Positions 18,483 to 27,323 of a stretch of 64,000 nt of DNA are shown here, one piece after another. The stretch lies in contig PHCC01000002.1 in assembly GCA_002842215.1 (NCBI GenBank), forward strand, positions 186,001-250,000, written 5' to 3'. How positions within the stretch are numbered: the first letter of the stretch is position 1; the number at the start of each line of letters is the position of its first letter. The notes beneath the pieces were generated by a model that saw nothing but the letters and a program-made list of their open reading frames with translations, ran no database searches and had not been told where the DNA came from. Position numbers and translations under genes: made by a program. The DNA comes from Betaproteobacteria bacterium HGW-Betaproteobacteria-9. Its GTDB lineage: Bacteria; Pseudomonadota; Gammaproteobacteria; Burkholderiales; Burkholderiaceae_C.

Positions 18483-20306
18483 ATGTTTGACATGCTCGTC
18501 AAAGCGCCATCATGCCAAGAGTTGGCCTTGGCCGACTATTTGGGCGGCATGGCTGCTGTCAGTGGCTTTTCTGAAGCGCTCGAAAATTCGGGTATTTTCC
18601 CGGCCCGCTACCTGGCGGCACTTTCCGATGCTTCGTTTTATTGCGAACTGCGAAAATTCGTTTTGTACGACAGCATCTTGGACAAATGGATGCTCTTTGT
18701 AGTGAATAACCTGGCCAGAGTAATTCTTGCCATGTCTTCGGTGTTTGTCACACTGTGGTTGGTTTTGACTGGTTCCAGGTTTATTTTTGGCACAAACAAA
18801 GAACCATTTTTCGACTTGTTGTTTCGGGGTGCAAAAATTGTTCTGGTATTGAGCCTGGTGTCTGGCATGCTGGGCACGACCGATACCATCATTCACACGG
18901 TATTGGGTCTGCAGAATGCGATCACGACGATTGTGACCGGGTCGGACATGGGCGTAGACCGTTTAATTGACATGAACATTGCCATCAGTCAGGTGATGAA
19001 CATGGTGGTGGAAGACATCACGAACGCTACCTCAGAGCAAGAAACCAAAACGGGTTCTTTCTCGATTTTTGCCGGGCTACTGGGTCAATCTGGGCCCGCT
19101 ATTCTGACATCTGTGCTGGTATTGCTGTCTCAAATAGCAATCGTATTTGCTTTAATGTTGGCGCCGCTGTTTGTTTTCTTTCTTTTGTTCAAGGAAACCT
19201 CGAGTCTGTTCTGGAGTTGGAGCAAGTTTTTGCTCGGTTCGTTTCTATCGCTTTGTTTTCTTGCCATTGTTTCGACGATAGCCATGTCGGCGAGCCTGAG
19301 CTATGGGATGACCATCATGGTTTCCTATGTTTTGAACTCGATAGCTGATGCAGGGGGTGCCTTGAATGCGACAGCATTTCAAATTGGATTGGGTGCGATT
19401 GCTGAATTGCTGATCAGTTTGTTGACCGGTGGCGGCAACCGTGTGGACATGTCTGGTGCCGCCATGAGGATGGCCATGATGGGTGGTTTGTTTGCCACCT
19501 TGATTGTTGCGGTTCCCCCAATGATCATGCAGATGTTCAATGCGTCGATTGGCTATGCGTCCAATGTGATGGGGTCGATGGGCATCATCCGGCCCATGGG
19601 GCAGCCGCTAGGCGGTGGTGCCGGGCAGAGCGTTTCATCCCCTGCTTTGATCGGCGCTGGTGCGTCTGGGTCGACGGCCGGTTTGTCGGGGCCGGCGGGA
19701 GGAATGGCCAACTCGAACAACCAGATGCTGATCAACCGAGCCAACAGCCAGGCGATGGTGTCGGGACCCGAGGGCGCTGCGGGGCAGGTCGGTGGTGCTC
19801 GCGCCATGGGCGGCGGTGTCATGGGACTTGCGGCGCCGGGCGCAGACAACGCCCGGGTGGCCCAGATTCAAAACAAACAATCGGGCGACGAGTTCCGGGC
19901 TAGAAGCGGGGGTGGCGGCACTTCTCAGGACGGCTCGTCAATGAAGTTCTACTCCAACGGTACGAACGTGGAGGATGCGGTGCTCAAGGAACACAAGCAT
20001 CTGGGTACCGGCGGCGCTCTGCAACCGGCGGAGAGTCAGGCGTCGGGCAGTCAGAACTCGGTGGGTGGTGGCGCGGTGATCCGCGACAGCAGTCCCGGTG
20101 TGTCTATGGGGGGGGCTGGTGCATGGGGCGGGGGGCATTCCGGGCCGGCGACAAAGGCTGGAACACCCAGCGCCTCGGCCCCTGCATCCTCGGCACCCAG
20201 TGGCTCGTCGGCTCCGTCATCGGCCTCGGAAACGCCCGTGCATGCGGCGCCCCCCAGAGGGCAGCAAGGGGCTGCGTCCAACAATGGTGCGGTGCATGCA
20301 CGTTGA
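18483..20306 (+). CDS. virB6: VirB6/TrbL-like polytopic T4SS protein
   Basis: 607 residues. The first ~350 residues hold six or more hydrophobic segments (e.g. LARVILAMSSVFVTLWLVLTG, IVLVLSLVSGMLG, LMLAPLFVFFLLF) separated by a periplasmic loop, as in VirB6/TrbL. The last ~230 residues are Gly/Ser/Ala-rich and low complexity. It forms part of the inner-membrane pore. The C-terminal extension makes it longer than the ~300-residue classical VirB6. Confidence 0.85.
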   Translation: MFDMLVKAPSCQELALADYLGGMAAVSGFSEALENSGIFPARYLAALSDASFYCELRKFVLYDSILDKWMLFVVNNLARVILAMSSVFVTLWLVLTGSRFIFGTNKEPFFDLLFRGAKIVLVLSLVSGMLGTTDTIIHTVLGLQNAITTIVTGSDMGVDRLIDMNIAISQVMNMVVEDITNATSEQETKTGSFSIFAGLLGQSGPAILTSVLVLLSQIAIVFALMLAPLFVFFLLFKETSSLFWSWSKFLLGSFLSLCFLAIVSTIAMSASLSYGMTIMVSYVLNSIADAGGALNATAFQIGLGAIAELLISLLTGGGNRVDMSGAAMRMAMMGGLFATLIVAVPPMIMQMFNASIGYASNVMGSMGIIRPMGQPLGGGAGQSVSSPALIGAGASGSTAGLSGPAGGMANSNNQMLINRANSQAMVSGPEGAAGQVGGARAMGGGVMGLAAPGADNARVAQIQNKQSGDEFRARSGGGGTSQDGSSMKFYSNGTNVEDAVLKEHKHLGTGGALQPAESQASGSQNSVGGGAVIRDSSPGVSMGGAGAWGGGHSGPATKAGTPSASAPASSAPSGSSAPSSASETPVHAAPPRGQQGAASNNGAVHAR

Positions 20307-20463
20307 ACTATGGGTTACGCACAGTCCAGCCCTCGTCTCCATCTGGCGGTCGATTCAAGGCGTGAGGGTGCGATGCTGGTTCTGTGTTTCGACGATGGGT
20401 TGAGGCCGCTTTTTTCAAGCCGATTCGTCTGTTTTCTCTTTCCTTGATTTGATTCAAAAGCCC

Positions 20464-20892
20464 ATGACACAACAGTTTTTCAGTTTTTCTTCCACCCCGG
20501 GTCGGGCTTCTCTGGTCTCGTTAGTGGTGCTGCTGGTGCAGGCCTGCGCGGCGCCCAAGGCCATCGACATCGCCGACAACTGGAAACCCGTCAACACGCT
20601 GGCCGCGGTGCCTCAGGAGATTCCGCTCAAGGAAGAGGCGGAGCTGATCAAGTTTCAGATGTTGCCGACCGACGCAACGCTGCGCAACATGCTGGAGCGC
20701 TGGGCGAAGGAGTACGGCGGTGCGCTGGACTGGCAGTACCCGAGTGACCTGACGCTGGTGAGTGGCCTGGAGTCCGTGAAGGACAACAACCTTCAGCGTG
20801 CGCTCAACACGGTGCGCCGCAGTTATGCGGCACAGAAGCTGCGCATCCAGGTGTCGGCCAGCAAGGCGGTGTTGGTGACCAAGATGCCTTGA
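20464..20892 (+). CDS. virB7: Lipoprotein in VirB7 position with TcpQ/secretin-N0-like domain
   Basis: 142 residues. A hydrophobic leader ends in the lipobox VQAC. A ~75-residue domain follows (LPTDATLRNMLERWAKEYGGALDWQYPSDL ... NLQRALNTVRRSY) that has the pattern of TcpQ/PilL and secretin N0 domains. VirB7 lipoproteins are usually ~50 residues and short of this domain, but the Xanthomonas antibacterial T4SS has a VirB7 with an N0 domain. The gene directly precedes virB8-B9-B10, so a VirB7 role in the outer-membrane core is likely. ATG 20464 is preferred over an in-frame TTG at 20449. Confidence 0.7.
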   Translation: MTQQFFSFSSTPGRASLVSLVVLLVQACAAPKAIDIADNWKPVNTLAAVPQEIPLKEEAELIKFQMLPTDATLRNMLERWAKEYGGALDWQYPSDLTLVSGLESVKDNNLQRALNTVRRSYAAQKLRIQVSASKAVLVTKMP

Positions 20893-20949
20893 GCGGACCG
20901 TCGGGATCAGGTTCAGCGGGTATGGATCAACAAAGTTTTCAGGGCTGAT

Positions 20950-21846
20950 ATGGCATTGTTCAAGCGGGAGCTCTCCGAGGCTTCGCAGGTGGTTCTCAAG
21001 AAGTCGATGGACTTCGAGTCGAACGTGATTTCCATGGTCAAGCGCAGCGAGCGCCGGGCTTGGATCGTGGCGATGGGTTCGATGGCGTTGACGGTGTTGA
21101 TGGCGGCGGGCATTGCTTACATGCTGCCGCTCAAGGAGAAGGTGCCGTATCTGGTGACGGTGGACTTGAAGCGCAGCACGAGCACGATTTCGCCGCTGCG
21201 CGACAACGTGGCCGCGACGGGCATCTACGCGAGCGAGGCGTTGAACCGCAGCCATGTGGCGCGGTTTGTGCAGGCCCGCGAGGGGTACGACTACGACACC
21301 ATCAATGAGCACGACTGGGAATACGTGGCGGCGATGTCGAACGATCAGGTCAAGGGGCTGTTTGTGAAGCAGTTTGACGGGACGAACAACAGCCCTGAGA
21401 AGCGCTGGGGGCGCAACACGGCGATCCGCGTCAAGGTCAACAGCATTGTGTTCAACGGCCTGGATGAAGAGCGTGGAGCGAGGCCGACGGGTGCGACGGT
21501 GCGCTTTGAGAAGTGGAAGTTTGACAAGACCACCGGCAAGAGCGACTACCTGAGCAGCCACGTCGGGACCCTGCGCTACGAGTACAAGACCAATCTCCGG
21601 ATGAGCGACAACCTGCGTTTGCGCAACCCCTTGGGATTCCAGGTGACGGCGTTCCGGGTGGACGACGAGTTCAACGCGCCGGTGTTCAAGTCGGCGAACC
21701 AGGATGCAGGCGTTCCGCTGCTGAATGAAGAAGAGGGTGTGACGCACCATGGCGCGGACGGGGCGCAGACGGGACTGGCTCCGGCCGCAACCGCACTGCA
21801 AGCCAATTTGCCAGGCGCGCCAGCCACGCCGACGCAAGGGCAATGA
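20950..21846 (+). CDS. virB8: VirB8 inner-membrane assembly protein
   Basis: 298 residues. A cytoplasmic N-terminus, one transmembrane helix (WIVAMGSMALTVLMAAGIAYMLPL), then the periplasmic NTF2-like VirB8 domain (KVPYLVTVDLKRSTS ... HVARFVQAREGYDYDT ... KRWGRNTAIRVKVNSIVF). The C-terminal ~60 residues are low complexity. It scaffolds the channel and binds VirB9/B10. It overlaps virB9's longest frame by a few bases. Confidence 0.93.
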   Translation: MALFKRELSEASQVVLKKSMDFESNVISMVKRSERRAWIVAMGSMALTVLMAAGIAYMLPLKEKVPYLVTVDLKRSTSTISPLRDNVAATGIYASEALNRSHVARFVQAREGYDYDTINEHDWEYVAAMSNDQVKGLFVKQFDGTNNSPEKRWGRNTAIRVKVNSIVFNGLDEERGARPTGATVRFEKWKFDKTTGKSDYLSSHVGTLRYEYKTNLRMSDNLRLRNPLGFQVTAFRVDDEFNAPVFKSANQDAGVPLLNEEEGVTHHGADGAQTGLAPAATALQANLPGAPATPTQGQ

Positions 21847-21896
21847 TGTTTTCTGAATCAACCGAATTTTCCGGAACGGACAGGGGTGGCTTGACA

Positions 21897-22652
21897 ATGA
21901 ACAAAACAATATCTCGAACGTTGGCCCTATGGGCCTTGCTGGCAGGGTCTGGCATGGTTTCGCACAACACCGCCCAGGCGCAGGAGGTGCGCGAAGTGCC
22001 TTACATGCCGGATCAGGTGACCCGGGTGAACACGGCACTCGGCATTGCCACCCAGATCGAGATCAGCCCGCAAGAGCAGATCAAGGACTTTGGCACCGGC
22101 TTCAGCGATGGCTGGGAGTTGGTGCGGCGCGACAACATCTTCTACATCCGCCCGAAGAACGTGGATGTGGACACCAACATGTACATCCGCACCAACATGC
22201 GCTCGTACCTGCTGGATCTGAAGGTGTCGTCATCCAAGTGGAAGACGCTGGAGGAGGCGAAGAGCGCCGGCGTGTTCTACAAGGTCCGCTTCGTTTACGG
22301 CAGCGAGGCGCCGGACAGTGCCAGTGCCCTGGCGTCGGCCAACGCCGTGTTGTCGCCGACCGCGAGCGCACTGAATTCGCAAGGCAACTACCACCTGAAC
22401 TACGACTACTCGACGGTGAACGAGGCATCGACCATCGTCCCGACGCGGGTGTATGACAACCAGCAGTTCACCTACATCCACCTGCCGCCGATGGCGAACT
22501 TCCCGGCGGTGTTTGGGCGCAATGAACGCCTTGGCGAGGAGTTTCTGGTCAACACCAAGAGCGAGAAAAACGTGATGGTGGTGCTGGGTGTCTACCCGTT
22601 TCTGGTGATGCGGCTGGGCAATGACGTGGTGGGTCTCAGGAGGAACAAATGA
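21897..22652 (+). CDS. virB9: VirB9 outer-membrane core component
   Basis: 251 residues. A signal peptide (NKTISRTLALWALLAGSGMVSHNTAQAQE) is followed by the VirB9/CagX fold: PDQVTRVNTALGIATQIEISPQE, RTNMRSYLLDLKV and a C-terminal THFRYP-like FTYIHLPP region. With VirB7 and VirB10 it forms the outer-membrane ring. I chose ATG 21897 because the signal peptide begins there and AGGGG lies upstream; an in-frame ATG at 21843 would add 18 residues. The stop overlaps the virB10 start. Confidence 0.93.
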   Translation: MNKTISRTLALWALLAGSGMVSHNTAQAQEVREVPYMPDQVTRVNTALGIATQIEISPQEQIKDFGTGFSDGWELVRRDNIFYIRPKNVDVDTNMYIRTNMRSYLLDLKVSSSKWKTLEEAKSAGVFYKVRFVYGSEAPDSASALASANAVLSPTASALNSQGNYHLNYDYSTVNEASTIVPTRVYDNQQFTYIHLPPMANFPAVFGRNERLGEEFLVNTKSEKNVMVVLGVYPFLVMRLGNDVVGLRRNK

Positions 22653-23737
22653 ACATGCAATTTCCCAATGCCAACGGTGGTGGCCAAGGCCCTGTGCTGT
22701 CCGACAACATGCCCAAGCTGTCTGCGGGTCTCACACGCGGCGTGAACAAGACGGCGGTGGCATACATCGTCCTGGTGTCGCTGGCGACCATCGGCATGAC
22801 GCTGTGGGTGGCGAGCAATGCGTTTTCGGCCGATGACGACAAGAAAAAGCAGATCACCTACGAAGAGGTGACCGTTCCCGAGAAACCCTTGCTCAAGTTG
22901 CCTCCACCGGCGCCTGCGGTTGATGTTGTCGCCAGGGCCGATGTGCCACCGATGCCGCCCGCCATGCCGATGGACGAAGGCGCCGCGCCGGTCAAGGACG
23001 ATTTGATGCAGCGGCGAATGGCCAGCGAGAACAACCTGGTGGCCGCGTCTGAAAAGGGCAAGAAGAACCCGCTGTTCGAAGACGAGTTTTCTGCGGTGAA
23101 ACGCGGTGCGGTGGAGGTATTGGCGAATGCCGATTTCACGCTGACGCGCGGGACCTTCATCCGTTGTTCTCTGGAGACCAAAGTGGTGTCGACCTTGCCG
23201 GGCATGACGTCCTGCATCGTGACCGAGCCGATCTACTCGGTGAACGGCAGCCGCTTGCTGATCGACAAAGGGTCGAAGGTCACGGGTGAGTACAAGTACG
23301 CCGATGAAAACTACGATCGGGTGGGCATTGTCTGGACCCGCGTGTTGACCACCACCGGTCTGGATGTGCGGATCGACAGCGCGGGGACCGATGCACTGGG
23401 TGGCGCTGGCATCCCCGGGCACTACGACGGTCATTGGGGTGAACGCATTGGCGCGGCTTTGCTGGTCAGCCTTCTGGCTGACGGTATCGATGCCGGTGCG
23501 CAGAAGTTCGCCAACGAGAACGACATTCGCGGCCGGCAGACCACGACCTACGCTGGCGGTGCGATCCAGGAGCGCGTTGATCCCTGGGAGTCTGCAACCG
23601 CCACGACCGCGAAGAAGGCGGCCAACGACATGCTCGCCCGCTCGGCGAACCGCAAGGCGACGGTGACGGTGCTCAACGGCACCGTGATCAACATTTTTGC
23701 GGCACGCGATGTCGACTTCTCCAGCGTGATGCGTTGA
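22649..23737 (+). CDS. virB10: VirB10 channel scaffold
   Basis: 362 residues. A short cytoplasmic tail, a transmembrane helix (AYIVLVSLATIGMTLWVASNAF), a Pro-rich linker (PLLKLPPPAPAVDV), then the C-terminal TrbI/VirB10 beta barrel (GTFIRCSLETKVVSTLPGMTSCIV, then YSVNGSRLLIDKGSKVTGEY). It spans both membranes and senses ATP use by VirB11/VirD4. The start overlaps virB9 by 4 bases (ATGA), preceded by AGGAGG. Confidence 0.95.
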   Translation: MNMQFPNANGGGQGPVLSDNMPKLSAGLTRGVNKTAVAYIVLVSLATIGMTLWVASNAFSADDDKKKQITYEEVTVPEKPLLKLPPPAPAVDVVARADVPPMPPAMPMDEGAAPVKDDLMQRRMASENNLVAASEKGKKNPLFEDEFSAVKRGAVEVLANADFTLTRGTFIRCSLETKVVSTLPGMTSCIVTEPIYSVNGSRLLIDKGSKVTGEYKYADENYDRVGIVWTRVLTTTGLDVRIDSAGTDALGGAGIPGHYDGHWGERIGAALLVSLLADGIDAGAQKFANENDIRGRQTTTYAGGAIQERVDPWESATATTAKKAANDMLARSANRKATVTVLNGTVINIFAARDVDFSSVMR

Positions 23738-23756
23738 TCGCAGCGGCTTCCACGTC

Positions 23757-24806
23757 ATGACGGCACAGACCAGCGACGAACCCATCGCGAACATTTCTAC
23801 AGAGTTTCTTGAGTACCAGTACCACGTGCTGGGGATCACGAGTTTTCTGAACGATCCCCGCGTCACGGAGATCTGCATCAACCGTCCGGGGGAGGTGTTT
23901 CTGGAGACGGTCGACGGCTGGCAGCGCATCGACGTGCCGGGCCTGACATTTGATCGGGCGCGGCAGTTCTGCACCACGGTGGTCAACGAAAGCAAGACCG
24001 GTCAACGCATCACGCAGGTGGACCCGGTGGTGTCGCTGACGTTTCCCACCGGGCAGCGCGCGCAGTTCGTGCTGCCGCCGGCCGTGCCGTCCGATCACGT
24101 GTCGATCACGATCCGCTTGCCTTCGCGCTACACCAAGACGCTGAACCAGTACCAGGAAGACGGTTTTTTTTCGCAGATTCTGGAAGAAGACGGGAGCATC
24201 AGCGCGATGGACGAGGAGTTGCTGGCGTTGAAGCGCGCACGGGATTTCCACGGCTTTTTCAGCAAGGCGGTGCACTACAAGAAGAACATCGTGGTCTCGG
24301 GTGCCACCGGCAGCGGCAAGACCACGTTCATGAAGTCGCTGGTGACGCACATCCCGGACGACGAGCGGCTGATCACCATCGAAGACGCGCGCGAACTGTT
24401 CATTGAGCAGCCCAACCGGGTGCACCTGATCTATTCACGCGGCGGGCAGGGCACGGCCAACGTGACCGCCAAGGGCTGCATGGAGGCCTGCCTGCGCATG
24501 AAGCCCGACCGCATCATCCTGGCGGAAATCCGGGGTGACGAGTCGTTCTATTACATCCGCAACTGTGCGTCGGGCCACCCCGGTTCCATCACCAGTTGCC
24601 ACGCCGGCAGCACCAGCCAGACCTGGGACCAGATGGCCCTGATGGTCAAGGCTTCGCCCGAGGGTTCTGGCCTGGCGTTCGGCGAAATCAAGCGGCTGCT
24701 GATGCTGACCATCGACGTGGTGGTGCACATCAAGGCTCACGCGGGCCAGCGCTACATCACCGGCATCGACTTTGACCCTCAGCGCAAGCTGGCACTGGAC
24801 GCGTGA
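23757..24806 (+). CDS. virB11: VirB11 hexameric T4SS ATPase
   Basis: 349 residues. Walker A GATGSGKTT near residue 182, Asp box ITIEDARELF, Walker B RIILAEIRGDE and a His box ITSCHAGS all match the VirB11/GspE ATPase family. The N-terminal domain (FLNDPRVTEICINRPGEVFLE) is also typical. It drives switching between pilus assembly and substrate transport. The stop overlaps the next gene's GTG. Confidence 0.96.
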   Translation: MTAQTSDEPIANISTEFLEYQYHVLGITSFLNDPRVTEICINRPGEVFLETVDGWQRIDVPGLTFDRARQFCTTVVNESKTGQRITQVDPVVSLTFPTGQRAQFVLPPAVPSDHVSITIRLPSRYTKTLNQYQEDGFFSQILEEDGSISAMDEELLALKRARDFHGFFSKAVHYKKNIVVSGATGSGKTTFMKSLVTHIPDDERLITIEDARELFIEQPNRVHLIYSRGGQGTANVTAKGCMEACLRMKPDRIILAEIRGDESFYYIRNCASGHPGSITSCHAGSTSQTWDQMALMVKASPEGSGLAFGEIKRLLMLTIDVVVHIKAHAGQRYITGIDFDPQRKLALDA

Positions 24807-25276
24807 CACACATGACTGACACCTCTTTGTTGTTCAAATCTCTGAGCACCGCCTTGTTGTGCCTGACTTCGTCACTGGTTCAGGCGGCGACCCCGATTCC
24901 GGGTTTGACGCCGGTGGACATGCGCGGGCTGTGGTTTCCGAAGTCAGAAGCGGGCGCGACCCAATGCGCCAGCTATCTCGGCCGTCACCCGGTGGAGCCG
25001 GAGCAGGACGCGCTGGTGATCCATGAGCGCCAGATGGTGCAGTGGGTGCAACCGGGCCAGAGCACCACGATTTTTGTGACCGACGTTCAACCGCGTCGTC
25101 GCAACACCTGGCGCATCCAGGGCCTAGTGGACGCACCGCCTTACGAAGCGCCCAAGGTGCTTGAAACCTACGTATTTGAGTTGCGTCAGGATGAACTGCA
25201 CTGGTCGAGCCGGCGTGAAGACGCCCAGCTGAGCGACAAAGTGGATACCTCGGTTTTTTCGCGCTGCGGGTATTGA
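24803..25276 (+). CDS. Secreted hypothetical protein in T4SS locus
   Basis: 157 residues, family not recognised. A signal peptide ends near LVQAAT, followed by a compact domain (MRGLWFPKSEAGATQCASYLGR ... ETYVFELRQDELHW) with two cysteines likely to form a disulfide. Probably periplasmic. The GTG start overlaps the virB11 stop; ATG 24812 is an alternative. Being between virB11 and the lipase module, it could be an immunity or accessory protein; nothing in the sequence decides this. Confidence 0.6.
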   Translation: MTHMTDTSLLFKSLSTALLCLTSSLVQAATPIPGLTPVDMRGLWFPKSEAGATQCASYLGRHPVEPEQDALVIHERQMVQWVQPGQSTTIFVTDVQPRRRNTWRIQGLVDAPPYEAPKVLETYVFELRQDELHWSSRREDAQLSDKVDTSVFSRCGY

Positions 25277-25343
25277 GAAGTCTTGGCTCTTCGAACCCCT
25301 CTTTTGCGGCCACTGGCGCTGCGCATAGTTTCAAGGTGACCTG

Positions 25344-25862
25344 ATGCGGACATGGCGGATTTTCGTAGGCGTCCTGATGACGCTGGTGCTGGCCACGGCC
25401 TGCGCGACCAAGGTGGCAGAGCCTTGGCACAAGTTCGCGTTTGATGGCTGGAGTGACAAGTGGTACCCGGCCCATGAGCTGCTCGAATACAGCTATGGTG
25501 ACAAATACCGGATGGTTCGGGCAAGTGTCATCACGCCCGAGCACCCCATCAATGAGGGTAAGAGCATGTTGCCGCCCGGGACCAACATCAACGGACCGAT
25601 GCCGGTTGGAGAGTTCCTACTCGTCAAGTGGCGCATCAAATCGACGGGTGAGGTGGTTGAAGATCGGGTGGATTTGCGCCAGCAGTTGCCCAAGGACATG
25701 ACCGACCACGGCCTGACGTTTGTGATCGAAGGCAAGCAGCTGTACGTGTATGTGATCACGCCCAAGGTCCGCAACAGTGACTTGCCCCCCAACAAGAAGA
25801 CGAGTTCGTCCAGGTACCGGGAAACCTTTGAGATCTATCCCACCAACGAGCTGTCCCGATAA
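25344..25862 (+). CDS. Lipoprotein, candidate immunity protein for the adjacent lipase
   Basis: 172 residues with a clear lipobox (LATAC, residues ~16-20), so it should be anchored in the outer membrane or at the periplasmic face. The mature domain (HKFAFDGWSDKWYPAHELLEYSYGDKYRMVRAS ... PPGTNINGPMPVGEFLLVKWR) is of a type seen beside Tle phospholipase effectors. This resemblance is from memory. It sits 21 bases upstream of the lipase-like gene in the same direction. Known lipase effectors act in the periplasm and are neutralised by such lipoproteins. The immunity role is inference. Confidence 0.6.
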   Translation: MRTWRIFVGVLMTLVLATACATKVAEPWHKFAFDGWSDKWYPAHELLEYSYGDKYRMVRASVITPEHPINEGKSMLPPGTNINGPMPVGEFLLVKWRIKSTGEVVEDRVDLRQQLPKDMTDHGLTFVIEGKQLYVYVITPKVRNSDLPPNKKTSSSRYRETFEIYPTNELSR

Positions 25863-25883
25863 GCGGGATCAAGAGCCACGGAC

Positions 25884-27269
25884 ATGGGAACCACCATTGA
25901 GCGCCATCTGTTGCGCGAAGAAGTCCAGCAGGTGCGAATACAGCGAGATGTCATGGGCCAACTCCATGGTGGGTCAGCCGGGAAGTTCGTTTTCTTTGCG
26001 GCGTTTGATGGGACGAACAACGACAAGGACAATCTGAAGCTGTCGGGCAACCCGTACCCGACCAATGTGGCGAATCTGCACAGTCAGGCTGAAGACGCAA
26101 AGCGGTCAAATTTCAACCTTCAAACGGGCTACTACCGTGGCGTTGGTACTGGGGGCGAGATGGGGAGTTTGCTGCAGGCAGGACCGTTCCCCTCGGAACC
26201 CGTTCGAGTAGCTGCCAATCAAGCCTATCGGGACTTTGTCCAAAAGGCGGACGACTACCTCCGCGACAATCCCTCCTCCACCTACAAAGACATCAGCCAC
26301 TCCAGCGTGGGCTTCAGTCGTGGCACGGCGTCCCAAGTCCTGCTGGCCCAGATGCTCAACGACAAAGGGCTGGTGACCGAGGATGGCAAGCTGCTGGCGC
26401 CGCCTGGGGGCATCAAGGTTAAAGGCATGGTGATGCTGGACCCGGTGCACAGCTACATCAAGGGCGACATGCGCTTGCCGCCCAATGTGCAGGGTGATGT
26501 GCTGGTGGTGCGTGCCGACGATGAGTTCCGCACGGAGTTCAAAGCGGCCGACTACAGTCGCGACCCGCGCGTCAAGACCGTCAACCTGCATGGCAACCAT
26601 TGCGGTATCGGTGGGGGCTCTCACCCACGGGGCACAGCCGCCGCCGCGCTCGAGGGCTCGACGAAGTACCTTCAGAACACCGGGGTGACCGTGACCGATG
26701 TGCCCGCCAGCCAACGTTTCGACCCCAACGAACCCGTACCGCTGCACTCAGAGGCCTACCAGACCGCGCGCAACGGCGACAAGCTGTACAGCGTTTCGAG
26801 CGACGGCGATCCGGGTCAGGCCCGGCCTTCGCTGCAATGGGCGGTGCAGGGTGAGCGCGGTTCGCGGGGCACGACGCCCGTACACGCCAACCCCGCCCAG
26901 TTCGAAACCTTCCCGGAGCACGTGCGCGGCGTGCTCAAGGACGCTCGGCTGAGCGACGCACAGAAGGACAGCCATGTGCTGCTTCAGCACCGCTTCGATC
27001 AACGCATGCTGAATGCCAACCTGCCCGTGACCGACCAGCAGGCGGTTCGATCACAAATCGAACGGCAGTTTTATGACCTGGCTGCCAAGGGGCGCCTGAA
27101 TCAGCCGATCGAACAGACCGGACGGGCGGTGGACGATGTGTTCGCCGCAACACGCCAAGACGAGCATCTACAGCGCATCCTGGAGCACGAACGCAGCCGG
27201 AGTGAATCGAGCGTGCTGGCCCAGGTTCAGCCGCAGGCGGAGTCTGCGAAGGCGATGGCGCGCGCTTGA
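25884..27269 (+). CDS. DUF2235/Tle1-like alpha/beta hydrolase, candidate T4SS lipase effector
   Basis: 461 residues with no signal peptide. Motifs of the DUF2235/Tle1 family are clear: FDGTNNDKDN near residue 41, YPTNVANL, the nucleophile elbow GFSRG (Ser145), MLDPVHS (Asp186) and GNHCGIGGG (His239). These are consistent with a Ser-Asp-His triad. After residue ~300 there is no hydrolase motif but a charged, helical, Gln/Ala-rich region ending AQVQPQAESAKAMARA, a plausible recruitment signal. Located between virB11 and virD4 with a lipoprotein gene directly upstream. The best interpretation is a phospholipase toxin delivered by this T4SS; lipase activity and delivery are inference. Confidence 0.7.
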   Translation: MGTTIERHLLREEVQQVRIQRDVMGQLHGGSAGKFVFFAAFDGTNNDKDNLKLSGNPYPTNVANLHSQAEDAKRSNFNLQTGYYRGVGTGGEMGSLLQAGPFPSEPVRVAANQAYRDFVQKADDYLRDNPSSTYKDISHSSVGFSRGTASQVLLAQMLNDKGLVTEDGKLLAPPGGIKVKGMVMLDPVHSYIKGDMRLPPNVQGDVLVVRADDEFRTEFKAADYSRDPRVKTVNLHGNHCGIGGGSHPRGTAAAALEGSTKYLQNTGVTVTDVPASQRFDPNEPVPLHSEAYQTARNGDKLYSVSSDGDPGQARPSLQWAVQGERGSRGTTPVHANPAQFETFPEHVRGVLKDARLSDAQKDSHVLLQHRFDQRMLNANLPVTDQQAVRSQIERQFYDLAAKGRLNQPIEQTGRAVDDVFAATRQDEHLQRILEHERSRSESSVLAQVQPQAESAKAMARA

Positions 27270-27323
27270 AGCGGTCGTGCGCCGTTGTGACAAAAAATCC
27301 GAGCAACTGAAAAGGGAGTGGCA

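Noticed and set aside
18419..18490. 23-codon frame (MAHMQVRKGGHLTP...) between virB5 and virB6
   Set aside because: It could be translated and overlaps the virB6 start, but there is no family, no clear ribosome-binding site and no supporting conservation visible.
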